From contig NZ_BMVY01000025.1 in NCBI RefSeq assembly GCF_014650955.1, forward strand, positions 62,001 through 126,000: 64,000 bases of DNA, written 5' to 3'. Shown here in pieces: positions 20,801 to 28,353 of the stretch. The notes below the pieces were generated by a model. It did no database searches and was not told the origin of the DNA. It saw nothing but the letters and a program-made list of their open reading frames with translations. Source of the DNA: Streptomyces tauricus (GTDB lineage: Bacteria; Actinomycetota; Actinomycetes; Streptomycetales; Streptomycetaceae). Made by a program: the position numbers and the translations under genes. The stretch's first letter is position 1, and each line of letters begins with the position of its first letter.

Positions 20801-22324
20801 GTGCCACGTGGTGACGGTCGACTCAGTCATGATCTGCTCCCCGGCGAGAAAGGACCCCAGGACGCTTGCGGCGTCTTCGGAGTCTGGGCTCCCGGTGAAG
20901 AGGTCGCCAAGCTCACTTACTTCGGGCTCTACGCCCTCCAGCATCGAGGCCAGGAATCCGCGGGAATCGCGGTAAGCAATGGCTCTCAGATCCTCGTCTT
21001 CAAGGACATGGGGCTCGTTTCCCAGGTCTTCGACGAGGCCTCCCTCGGCTCCCTGCTCGGTCATATCGCGGTCGGTCACGCCCGCTACTCGACCACCGGT
21101 GCCTCCACCTGGGAGAACGCCCAGCCGACGTTCCGTGCCACCGGGCACGGCTCGATCGCGCTCGGTCACAACGGCAATCTCGTCAACACGGCGGAGCTCG
21201 CCGGAATGGTCGCCGACCTCCCCAAGCAGGAGGGCCGCACCCCGCGTGTGGCGGCGACCAACGACACCGACCTGCTGACGGCCCTGCTGGCCGCCCAGGT
21301 CGACGACGACGGCAAGCCGCTGACCATCGAAGAAGCCTCCGCGAAGGTCCTCCCGCAGGTCAAGGGCGCCTTCTCGCTCGTCTTCATGGACGAGCACACC
21401 CTCTACGCCGCCCGTGACCCCCAGGGCATCCGCCCGCTGGTCCTGGGCCGTCTGGAGCGCGGCTGGGTCGTCGCCTCCGAGTCCGCCGCCCTCGACATCT
21501 GCGGCGCGGCCTACGTCCGTGAGATCGAGCCGGGCGAGTTCGTCGCCATCGACGAGAACGGACTGCGAACCTCCCGATTCGCGGAAGCGAAGCCCAAGGG
21601 CTGTGTCTTCGAGTACGTGTACCTGGCCCGCCCGGACACCGACATCGCCGGCCGGAACGTGTACCTCTCCCGTGTCGAGATGGGCCGCCGTCTCGCCAAG
21701 GAAGCTCCGGTCGAGGCCGATCTGGTCATAGCGACCCCGGAATCGGGCACGCCCGCCGCGATCGGTTACGCGGAGGCCTCCGGCATCCCGTTCGGTGCCG
21801 GTCTCGTGAAGAACGCGTACGTCGGCCGGACCTTCATCCAGCCTTCACAGACCATCCGCCAACTGGGCATCCGTCTGAAGCTGAATCCCCTCAAGGAAGT
21901 CATCAAGGGCAAGCGGCTGGTCGTCGTCGACGACTCGATCGTGCGCGGCAACACCCAGCGCGCCCTGGTCCGGATGCTCCGTGAGGCGGGCGCGGCCGAG
22001 ATCCACATCCGGATCTCCTCGCCGCCCGTGAAGTGGCCCTGCTTCTTCGGCATCGACTTCGCGACCCGCGCGGAGCTGATCGCCAACGGCATGTCCATCG
22101 AGGAGATCGGCACGTCCCTGGGCGCCGACTCCCTCTCGTACATCTCCATCGACGGCATGATCGAGGCCACGACCATCGACAAGCCGAACCTCTGCCGTGC
22201 CTGCTTCGACGGCGAGTACCCGATGGACCTCCCGGACCCCGAGCTGCTCGGCAAGCAGCTCCTGGAGACCGAGCTGGCCGCGGGCCCCGCGTCGGCCGCG
22301 TCCGACGCGATCCGTCGCCCGTAA
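20801..22324 (+). CDS. purF: Amidophosphoribosyltransferase
   Basis: Committed step of purine synthesis: PRPP plus glutamine to phosphoribosylamine. Start GTG 20801 gives MPRGDGRLSHDLL... and 507 aa; the frame is open further up but that is shadow of the META-domain gene. A 22-residue propeptide precedes the catalytic cysteine C23 (DACGVFG), which must be exposed by processing. The glutaminase half has HRGQESAGIAV and GHARYSTTG; the transferase half has the PRPP loop VVDDSIVRGNTQ. Four cysteines in KGCVFEY, WPCFFGID and NLCRACFDG fit the [4Fe-4S] ligands of the B. subtilis-type enzyme. It is followed 65 bases later by purM. Confidence 0.96.
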   Translation: MPRGDGRLSHDLLPGEKGPQDACGVFGVWAPGEEVAKLTYFGLYALQHRGQESAGIAVSNGSQILVFKDMGLVSQVFDEASLGSLLGHIAVGHARYSTTGASTWENAQPTFRATGHGSIALGHNGNLVNTAELAGMVADLPKQEGRTPRVAATNDTDLLTALLAAQVDDDGKPLTIEEASAKVLPQVKGAFSLVFMDEHTLYAARDPQGIRPLVLGRLERGWVVASESAALDICGAAYVREIEPGEFVAIDENGLRTSRFAEAKPKGCVFEYVYLARPDTDIAGRNVYLSRVEMGRRLAKEAPVEADLVIATPESGTPAAIGYAEASGIPFGAGLVKNAYVGRTFIQPSQTIRQLGIRLKLNPLKEVIKGKRLVVVDDSIVRGNTQRALVRMLREAGAAEIHIRISSPPVKWPCFFGIDFATRAELIANGMSIEEIGTSLGADSLSYISIDGMIEATTIDKPNLCRACFDGEYPMDLPDPELLGKQLLETELAAGPASAASDAIRRP

Positions 22325-22389
22325 GACCTCGCAGCGACCTCGCAGCGACACCGCTGTACGAGCTGTACGACACGAAAGTTCTCACCGTC

Positions 22390-23460
22390 ATGTCTGAGAC
22401 AACTGGTGCCAGCTACGCCGCCGCGGGCGTCGACATCGAAGCGGGCGACCGCGCCGTCGAACTGATGAAGGAGTGGGTGAAGAAGACGCAGCGCCCCGAG
22501 GTCCTCGGTGGCCTCGGCGGTTTCGCCGGCCTCTTCGACGCCTCCGCCCTCAAGCGGTACGAGCGCCCGCTGCTCGCCTCCGCCACGGACGGCGTCGGCA
22601 CGAAGGTCGACCTCGCCCGGCAGCTCGGCGTGTACGACACCATCGGCCACGACCTGGTCGCGATGGTCATGGACGACATCGTGGTGTGCGGCGCCGAACC
22701 GCTCTTCATGACCGACTACATCTGCGTCGGCAAGGTCCACCCGGAGCGCGTGGCCGCCATCGTGAAGGGCATCGCCGAGGGCTGTGTCCTCGCGGGCTGT
22801 GCCCTGGTGGGCGGCGAGACGGCCGAACACCCCGGTCTGCTGGGCCCGGACGACTTCGACGTCGCCGGCGCCGGTACGGGAGTCGTGGAGGCCGACCGGC
22901 TGCTGGGCGCGGATCGTATCCGTACGGGTGACGCGGTGATCGCCATGGCGTCCTCCGGTCTTCACTCGAACGGGTACTCACTCGTCCGGCACGTCCTGTT
23001 CGACCGCGGGAACCTGAAGCTCGACCAGCACGTCGAGGAGTTCGGCCGCACCCTCGGCGAGGAGCTCCTGGAGCCCACGAAGATCTACTCGCTGGACTGT
23101 CTGGCGCTGACCCGCACGACCGACGTGCACGCGTACTCGCACATCACGGGCGGCGGCCTCGCGGCGAACCTGGCCCGCGTGATCCCGGACGATCTGCACG
23201 CGATCGTGGACCGCGCCACCTGGACCCCGGCCCCGGTCTTCGACCTCGTCGGCACCACCGGCCAGGTCGAGCGCCTGGAACTGGAGAAGACGCTGAACAT
23301 GGGCGTGGGCATGATCGCGATCGTCCCGGAGGACTCCACGGACGCCGCACTGGCCACCCTGGCGGACCGAGGCGTGGAGGCCTGGGTAGCAGGCGAGATC
23401 ACGGACCGCGGCACCCACGAGACGGGCGCAACCCTGACTGGCGACTACGCACCCCGGTAG
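22390..23460 (+). CDS. purM: Phosphoribosylformylglycinamidine cyclo-ligase (AIR synthetase)
   Basis: 356 aa from the ATG at 22390 (MSETTGASYAAAG); the longer frame overlaps purF and is not used. PurM closes the imidazole ring to give AIR. Motifs: SATDGVGTKVDLA, DLVAMVMDDIVVCGAEPLFMTDY, GCALVGGETAEHPGLL and SSGLHSNGYSLVR. C-terminal domain complete (ITGGGLAANLARV, GMIAIVPED). Spaced 65 bases after purF with no terminator seen between, so probably co-transcribed. Confidence 0.96.
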   Translation: MSETTGASYAAAGVDIEAGDRAVELMKEWVKKTQRPEVLGGLGGFAGLFDASALKRYERPLLASATDGVGTKVDLARQLGVYDTIGHDLVAMVMDDIVVCGAEPLFMTDYICVGKVHPERVAAIVKGIAEGCVLAGCALVGGETAEHPGLLGPDDFDVAGAGTGVVEADRLLGADRIRTGDAVIAMASSGLHSNGYSLVRHVLFDRGNLKLDQHVEEFGRTLGEELLEPTKIYSLDCLALTRTTDVHAYSHITGGGLAANLARVIPDDLHAIVDRATWTPAPVFDLVGTTGQVERLELEKTLNMGVGMIAIVPEDSTDAALATLADRGVEAWVAGEITDRGTHETGATLTGDYAPR

Positions 23461-23494
23461 CCACAAAAGGGGCGCCCGCAGGGGAGCCCCGCAA

Positions 23495-23513
23495 GGGGCG
23501 CGGGGAACTGCGC
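23495..23513 (+). repeat. Interspersed 19-bp repeat, single copy
   Basis: Exact copy in the gap between purM and the convergent DUF3073 gene. Confidence 0.85.
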
Positions 23514-23587
23514 GACAAGCCCCCACCGGCCCGCAGCCAGCCGGCTACCGCGGTACACCCCGCCAACAGCGGAGCGGCATGCACAAA

Positions 23588-23618
23588 ACCCGGTCCGGCA
23601 ATCAACCCCGGACCGGGT
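23588..23618. terminator. Terminator between purM and the DUF3073 gene
   Basis: Perfect 11-bp stem ACCCGGTCCGG/CCGGACCGGGT with a 9-base loop. On the minus strand the stem is followed by TTTT, so it mainly serves the DUF3073 gene. Confidence 0.75.
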
Positions 23619-23653
23619 GAAGCGCAGCTAGAACGACGAGCGCAGCAGGTGCG

Positions 23654-23905
23654 TCAAGCCCCGCGGCGTTGCGACGCAGGACCGGACTCATCGTCCTCGT
23701 CCTCGTCGTCGTTGTAGAGATCCGCGTACTGGGAGTACGGGTCGTCTTCCTCGTCGTCGTCCTCGAACGGCTCGCCATTAGGCGGCTGTTGCGAAGTCGA
23801 AGCGCCCAGCTCATTGGCCAGACGCGACAGATCGGTCCCGCCGCTGCTGTACTTCAGCTGGCGGGCGACCTTCGTCTGCTTGGCCTTTGCCCGGCCGCGC
23901 CCCAT
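23654..23905 (-). CDS. DUF3073 family small acidic protein
   Basis: 83 aa from the ATG at 23905 (MGRGRAKAKQTKVARQLKYSS), which has GAGGGGG in front; the longer upstream frame lacks coding character. The basic N terminus with KVARQLKYSSGGTDL is the hallmark of this actinobacterial family, and the rest is strongly acidic (EDDDEEDDPYSQYADLYNDD). Function unknown. Its place between purM and vdh recurs in Streptomyces as far as I recall. Confidence 0.85.
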   Translation of the reverse strand: MGRGRAKAKQTKVARQLKYSSGGTDLSRLANELGASTSQQPPNGEPFEDDDEEDDPYSQYADLYNDDEDEDDESGPASQRRGA

Positions 23906-24228
23906 GGCTCGACCCCCTCGGATACGGGGCTCGACGGCCCCAGAGTCTTGACACGCGTTCATGATCTGGAACGGGCTCTCCGTGGAGAGACCGGTCCGTA
24001 GGGCTTCCACGGTACCTGAGCCCACGCCCATACGGTACGTCGCCCGCAGGAAGCTCGTGTGCCCAGGACCTGCGAGGTGCCCTGTCCTCGCTGGTCAACC
24101 GCGATTTTAACCTCTTCTCGGCGAGCGACCCGCCGACGAACGTGAGAGTTCTCTCCAACACCCGCCGACGGGACCCCGCGGGGCCGTGCGCACAGTCTTC
24201 CGAACGGCTGCCGAACGGCCCCCGAACA

Positions 24229-25320
24229 TCAGGGGCGGCGGGCCTCCGCCATGCGGTGCTCGGCGATCCGGTCGGCCGCGGCGGCCGGCGGAATCCCGTC
24301 CTCCTTCGCACGAGCGAATATGGCCAGCGTGGTGTCGAAGATCTTCGCGGCCTTCTCCTTGCACCGGTCGAAGTCGAAGCCGTGGAGTTCGTCGGCGACC
24401 TGGATGACACCGCCGGCGTTCACCACGTAGTCCGGCGCGTAGAGGATCCCGCGGTCGGCGAGGTCCTTCTCCACCCCCGGGTGCTCCAGCTGGTTGTTGG
24501 CCGCACCGCAGACGATCTTCGCGGTGAGCGCCGGCACGGAGTCGTCGTTCAGGGCGCCGCCGAGCGCGCACGGGGCGTAGATGTCGAGCCCCTCGGTCCG
24601 GATCAGCCGCTCGGTGTCCGGGGCGACCCGCACGGCGGGGTGCTTGTCGGCGATGCGGCCCACGGAATCCTGGCGCACGTCCGCGATCACGACCTGGGCG
24701 CCGTCCTCAAGCAGGTGCTCCACCAGGTGGCGTCCGACCTTGCCGACGCCCGCGACACCGACGGTGCGGCCGCGCAGCGACGGGTCGCCCCACAGGTGCT
24801 GGGCGGAGGCCCGCATGCCCTGGAAGACGCCGAAGGCCGTCAGGACGGACGAGTCGCCCGCGCCGCCGTTCTCGGGGGAGCGCCCGGTGGTCCAGCGGCA
24901 CTCGCGCGCCACGACGTCCATGTCGGCCACGTAGGTGCCGACGTCGCAGGCGGTCACGTACCGGCCGCCGAGCGAGTCCACGAAGCGGCCGTACGCGAGG
25001 AGCAGGTCCTCGGTCTTGATCTGCTCGGGGTCACCGATGATCACGGCCTTGCCGCCGCCGTGGTCGAGCCCGGCCATGGCGTTCTTGTACGACATCCCGC
25101 GGGCGAGGTTCAGCGCGTCGGCTACGGCCGCCGCCTCGCTCTCGTACGGGTAGAAGCGGGTGCCGCCGAGGGCCGGGCCCAGGGCGGTGGAGTGGATGGC
25201 GATGACGGCCTTGAGGCCGGTGGCGCGGTCCTGACAGAGCACGACCTGCTCATGGCCGCCCTGATCCGACCGGAACAGGGTGTGCAGTACGTCGTCAGGG
25301 CTGCCGGTTACGTCGGTCAC
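24229..25320 (-). CDS. vdh: Valine (branched-chain amino acid) dehydrogenase
   Basis: 363 aa from the GTG at 25320 (MTDVTGSPDDVLHTLF), preceded by GGGAG; upstream residues in the same frame are Pro-rich and unlikely. NAD-dependent oxidative deamination of valine, leucine and isoleucine, feeding acyl-CoA precursors for lipids and polyketides. Glu/Leu/Phe/Val dehydrogenase features: ALGPALGGTRF, catalytic lysine in GLDHGGGKAVI, DVGTYVADMDVV and the Rossmann loop GVAGVGKVGRHL. The C-terminal half has NYVVNAGG-type DYVVNAGGVIQVADE. Stand-alone minus-strand gene. Confidence 0.95.
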   Translation of the reverse strand: MTDVTGSPDDVLHTLFRSDQGGHEQVVLCQDRATGLKAVIAIHSTALGPALGGTRFYPYESEAAAVADALNLARGMSYKNAMAGLDHGGGKAVIIGDPEQIKTEDLLLAYGRFVDSLGGRYVTACDVGTYVADMDVVARECRWTTGRSPENGGAGDSSVLTAFGVFQGMRASAQHLWGDPSLRGRTVGVAGVGKVGRHLVEHLLEDGAQVVIADVRQDSVGRIADKHPAVRVAPDTERLIRTEGLDIYAPCALGGALNDDSVPALTAKIVCGAANNQLEHPGVEKDLADRGILYAPDYVVNAGGVIQVADELHGFDFDRCKEKAAKIFDTTLAIFARAKEDGIPPAAAADRIAEHRMAEARRP

Positions 25321-25553
25321 GGTGGTGACTCCCAGGTAAGTAGCGGCGGGTCGGGGCGGCCCTCGTACGGGTGGCGGGGGTCCGTGTGGCACGAGATTAG
25401 AGCCTGTAAGGGACCGCCATCGGCCCAGTGGTCAGGATCACCCCCGCCCGGAGTACGGTCGCGGGCGGGCGTGGGACGATTTGCAGGGATTTCCCGCGTG
25501 CCCGCGCACAGGTTGCGCGGTTTTCCACCGGGTCGGCTGGGGAGGGAGCAAGC

Positions 25554-26420
25554 GTGCCCAAGGTGTCCTCGTTGATCGTCCCCTACGCGTCCTATCTCCG
25601 GGTGTACGAACCGCTCGCGGCCTTCCCGGAACCGGAGCGCGGCCACTGGTACCGCTATGCGCGCCGGCCTGAGCGTCCCTCGTACCAGGACGAACTGCGC
25701 CGGTCGCTGGCCGACCTGCTGCCCGTGCCGCCGGTCCCGGTGCCGGTGCAGGAGAGCGGTGACGCGTTCGTCGCGGAGGTGGACGGTGTGCTGTGCGTGT
25801 GCCCCTGGCGGACCCGGCTGCGCGGCTGGGAGGCCCTGGGGGAGCTGGCGGAGGAACTGCCGGCGCCCGTCCTGGACGCGGCGCTGCCCGAACTCGTCCG
25901 CAGGCAGGCGGCCCAGGACTACGAGCGCTGGCTGACCCGCAACCCGGACGCCCGGCCCTGGATCCGCACCTCGACCTGGCAGGTCCCGCTGCACTGGTTC
26001 GTGCTCGTCTCGGACGAGGAGCGCGAGTACGACAAGGGCGCCGGGTCCGGGGGCGGTTCGCGGGCCGAGGAGGACGCGCCCGTGCTCCGCTACCGCACGC
26101 CGATGGTGCAGGCGCGGCGGCGGGTGGCGCGGGCCCTGCGGACGCTGCGGGACACCCTCGACGAGGGGCCGCTCATCGACGGCCTGGTGGACGTGGGGCG
26201 TTGGCTGGAGGAGTTCCATCCGCGCTCGCTGGTGGAGCTGGACTACGGCGGCCTCGTACACGTGCTGCCCGCGGGGGAGCTCGACGGTGATCACTCGGCC
26301 GCCGATGTGGCCGAGGGCATCGAGGCGTTGCGCACGGGCGACGGGCCCGGCGCGGGGGAGGCATACGGTCGGCTCGTGGAACGGTGGCGTTCGGTCCGGG
26401 ACCGCCGCTCGGCGAACTGA
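25554..26420 (+). CDS. Conserved protein of unknown function
   Basis: 288 aa from the GTG at 25554, chosen for the ribosome binding site GGAGGGAG at good spacing. No signal peptide, no membrane segment, no catalytic motif that I recognise. Rich in Arg, Glu and Trp (HWYRYARRPERPSYQDELRR, ERWLTRNPDARPWIRTSTWQ). A short Gly/Ser insert occurs around 170-178. Divergent from vdh over about 230 bases and upstream of bldC. It looks like a well-conserved soluble protein, but I can give no role. Confidence 0.8.
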   Translation: MPKVSSLIVPYASYLRVYEPLAAFPEPERGHWYRYARRPERPSYQDELRRSLADLLPVPPVPVPVQESGDAFVAEVDGVLCVCPWRTRLRGWEALGELAEELPAPVLDAALPELVRRQAAQDYERWLTRNPDARPWIRTSTWQVPLHWFVLVSDEEREYDKGAGSGGGSRAEEDAPVLRYRTPMVQARRRVARALRTLRDTLDEGPLIDGLVDVGRWLEEFHPRSLVELDYGGLVHVLPAGELDGDHSAADVAEGIEALRTGDGPGAGEAYGRLVERWRSVRDRRSAN

Positions 26421-26918
26421 GGGGCGCGCGGAGGCCTTTCGGGCCCGCCGGTTCCTGTGCGTCACGAAGCCTGACAGGACGTAAGTCCCGATCCGGGTCG
26501 TACGGGGTAAGCGTGACGGACGGCACTAACACGGACCTTGCGCCCAACGCCCCTCCTCATGCCAAAATAGGACAAGGAGTCCGGGGAGGGCTCTCTCTGC
26601 CCATGTTTGGGTGGAATCTCGGCATTGCGCTGCAGGGGGGTCCCGTGACTCCTGACGCCTCTGTGACTGATCGTCACAGAGGCGTGACTGTCCGCTATGG
26701 CATGGTCCATCGGCTTCCGTCGCTGATGAACACCTGGGAGGGCAATTCCATCGGTTTGGCCGACGTGGCTGGACGGATGGTGTAGTTGTAGTGCCGAGGA
26801 CAAGCCGTTCGTCCTATAACCGACTCGACCCGCATCCGCCATTTCGGGCAACGCGGGTCAAGGTGCAGAATTTAGAGGAAAGAACCGAGAACGATCGGTT
26901 CTCCCGAGGAGGCCGCTC
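26421..26918 (+). promoter_or_regulatory. bldC upstream region and structured leader
   Basis: 498 bases. It contains a perfect hairpin (26657-26683, arms GCCTCTGTGAC/GTCACAGAGGC), a candidate -10 TATAAC (26815-26820) with no strong -35, and a leader of about 90 bases with two stem-loops: GACCCGC (26827-26833) with GCGGGTC (26853-26859), and AGAACCGA (26881-26888) with TCGGTTCT (26895-26902). The second ends four bases before the ribosome binding site GAGGAGG. A 90-codon ORF (26513-26785) lies here but lacks convincing coding features. Confidence 0.6.
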
Positions 26919-27125
26919 ATGACCGCTCGCACCCCTGATGCCGAGCCGCTGCTGACCCCGGCTGAGGTCGCCACGATGTTCCGCGTGGACCCGAAGACGG
27001 TCACGCGGTGGGCGAAGGCCGGCAAGCTCACGTCGATCCGCACGCTCGGTGGGCATCGTCGTTACCGCGAAGCAGAGGTACGCGCTCTGCTCGCGGGCAT
27101 CCCGCAGCAGCGCAGCGAAGCCTGA
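26919..27125 (+). CDS. bldC: Developmental regulator BldC (MerR-like DNA-binding protein)
   Basis: 68 aa, the exact length expected. BldC is a small DNA-binding protein with a MerR-like winged helix that binds direct repeats cooperatively and represses premature sporulation genes in Streptomyces. The sequence has LLTPAEVATMFRVDPKTVTRWAKAG (helix-turn-helix) and SIRTLGGHRRYREAEV (wing). Start ATG with ribosome binding site GAGGAGG. It is monocistronic, with a strong terminator 190 bases on. Confidence 0.98.
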   Translation: MTARTPDAEPLLTPAEVATMFRVDPKTVTRWAKAGKLTSIRTLGGHRRYREAEVRALLAGIPQQRSEA

Positions 27126-27317
27126 ACAACAACTGCATAGGCACATAGCAGGGTATTTCGGCAGGTCCCCCAACTTGTCGGCAGGGCCCTGACGCAAGTA
27201 CCGCTCATGCGTCACCCAAGCACCACCTGAGCACCACCCAAGTACCAAGCGACGCGGATCCCGCCCCAACGGGGTCCCCGCCCGAGCAAGAACCACAAGA
27301 ACTGTGGGTGCGTCGTA

Positions 27318-27357
27318 GATCGCGCTGGACTCCGCCGGGTCCAGCGCGATCTTTTTT
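27318..27357 (+). terminator. Intrinsic terminator of bldC
   Basis: Perfect 13-bp stem (27318-27330 with 27339-27351), 8-base loop, then TTTTTT. The strongest classical terminator in the window. Confidence 0.92.
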
Positions 27358-27482
27358 GTGCGCTGGTCATGGGGTGTGCGCGCCTACAAGGCCGGTCTGT
27401 GCGTGGCCTTGTCGCAGTCTGGGCGAGGCTGTCGGATCAGCTGTGAACCCCTGTGGGGCCCAGTGCAATTGCACATATTAAA

Positions 27483-27510
27483 TTGACCAGTTGTAGGTGG
27501 GGGGTAAATT
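27483..27510 (+). promoter_or_regulatory. Promoter-like pair TTGACC / TAAATT
   Basis: -35 TTGACC (27483-27488) and -10 TAAATT (27505-27510) with 16-bp spacing, in a locally AT-rich stretch. It points rightward, antisense to the small gene at 27672-27854, and toward an ATG at 27515. Confidence 0.45.
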
Positions 27511-27514
27511 CCGC

Positions 27515-27586
27515 ATGTTTGAAAACTTATGCGGTGACACCCGTCACACGTCGTGGTCCTTGTTGCGCGTGGCATACCTGCGCTAA
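27515..27586 (+). CDS. Putative leaderless micro-ORF with a TTA codon
   Basis: 23 codons: MFENLCGDTRHTSWSLLRVAYLR, with the ATG five bases after the -10 box. Codon 5 is TTA, rare in Streptomyces and read by bldA tRNA. Its stop overlaps a second ATG (TAATG) opening a 13-codon ORF (27586-27627) whose stop overlaps a third ATG (TGATG). A Crp-like dyad GTGA-N6-TCAC lies inside (27534-27547). Could be a leader peptide or a chance ORF. Confidence 0.25.
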   Translation: MFENLCGDTRHTSWSLLRVAYLR

Positions 27587-27671
27587 TGGGGGACACGTTC
27601 ATCTGGGGCCATGTGAGGGGCAGTTGATGCACGGTCGCCCACCGCTCGCCCGCGGTCGCCCACGCGGTCGC

Positions 27672-27854
27672 TCACGCGGAGGAGGGGGTCTCGTCCTCCG
27701 GGGTGCCCTCCAGCTCCTCGGGGCCGGCCTCCGAGGCGAGCCGCAGGAGCCGGTGGCAGACCGGGCAGTGCCTCGTCCGGTGGCGATGGCCGGAGGCGGC
27801 CGACAGGTGGGCGCGGAGCAGGGCACGTGTCTCATGCCGAGCGGTCGCCGCCAT
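27672..27854 (-). CDS. Small Cys-His protein, DUF6274-like
   Basis: 60 aa from ATG 27854 (MAATARHETRALLRAHL), with GGAGG in front; a GTG at 27860 would overlap that site. The segment RHCPVCHRLLRLA has a CxxCH pattern that may bind zinc. The C terminus is acidic. I recall similar short proteins annotated DUF6274 in Streptomyces; function unknown. It lies convergent to bldC. Confidence 0.65.
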   Translation of the reverse strand: MAATARHETRALLRAHLSAASGHRHRTRHCPVCHRLLRLASEAGPEELEGTPEDETPSSA

Positions 27855-28139
27855 GGTCACCTCCGGTGGGGTTCGGCTGGGCCGGGCCTGTTTTCTAGGT
27901 ACTTGGGGAATGTGACCGCGTCAAGGGCGTGCGGGCGCCGCTCGGGGTGCGGGGGGCTGGTGGGGACGGTGTTCGCAACTGTGGCGGTGTTCGGGCCCGT
28001 GCGCGCCGGTGGGGCTTGTCGCGCAGTTCCCCGCGCCCCTTGGGTGAGTGGGGGTGCTCTCGGGGGTTGGTGCGGGTCCGTGAGGGCCAGCCGCGCCGTT
28101 CCCCGCGCCCCTGACGGGGCGCGGGCGTGTGGGTATGCA
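27855..28139. repeat. Gap with two minus-orientation copies of the 19-bp repeat
   Basis: Copies at about 28021-28039 and 28093-28111 between the small gene and tRNA-Asp. No coding sequence recognised. Confidence 0.75.
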
Positions 28140-28173
28140 GAAGGCCCCGCATCCGTACGGATGCGGGGCCTTC
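28140..28173 (-). terminator. Perfect palindromic terminator after tRNA-Asp
   Basis: 34-base uninterrupted palindrome; each half is 17 bases (28140-28156 and 28157-28173) beginning GAAGGCCCCGCAT. On the minus strand it follows the tRNA 3' end and finishes in GGCCTTCTGC. It can act on both strands. Confidence 0.8.
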
Positions 28174-28185
28174 GTTCTGCTTCTG

Positions 28186-28260
28186 CGGTCCTGACGGGAT
28201 TTGAACCCGCGGCCTCCACCTTGACAGGGTGGCGAGCACTCCAAACTGCTCCACAGGACC
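28186..28260 (-). tRNA. tRNA-Asp (anticodon GUC)
   Basis: 75 nt: acceptor GGTCCTG/CAGGACC, anticodon stem CCACC/GGTGG around CTGTCAA, T-arm GCGGGTTCAAATCCCGT. Identical to the gene at 33994-34068. Confidence 0.95.
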
Positions 28261-28353
28261 TTGTTTCGCAGTGCGATCTTGCGTTGCGCTGCGAGACAAG
28301 ACTGTACAGGAGGGTTGGCCCCCCGAGCGAACTCACTCGGAGTGCGGACGCCG

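Noticed and set aside
26513..26785. 90-codon ORF upstream of bldC
   Set aside because: No ribosome binding site, no recognised fold, and it spans a perfect hairpin; more likely regulatory DNA.
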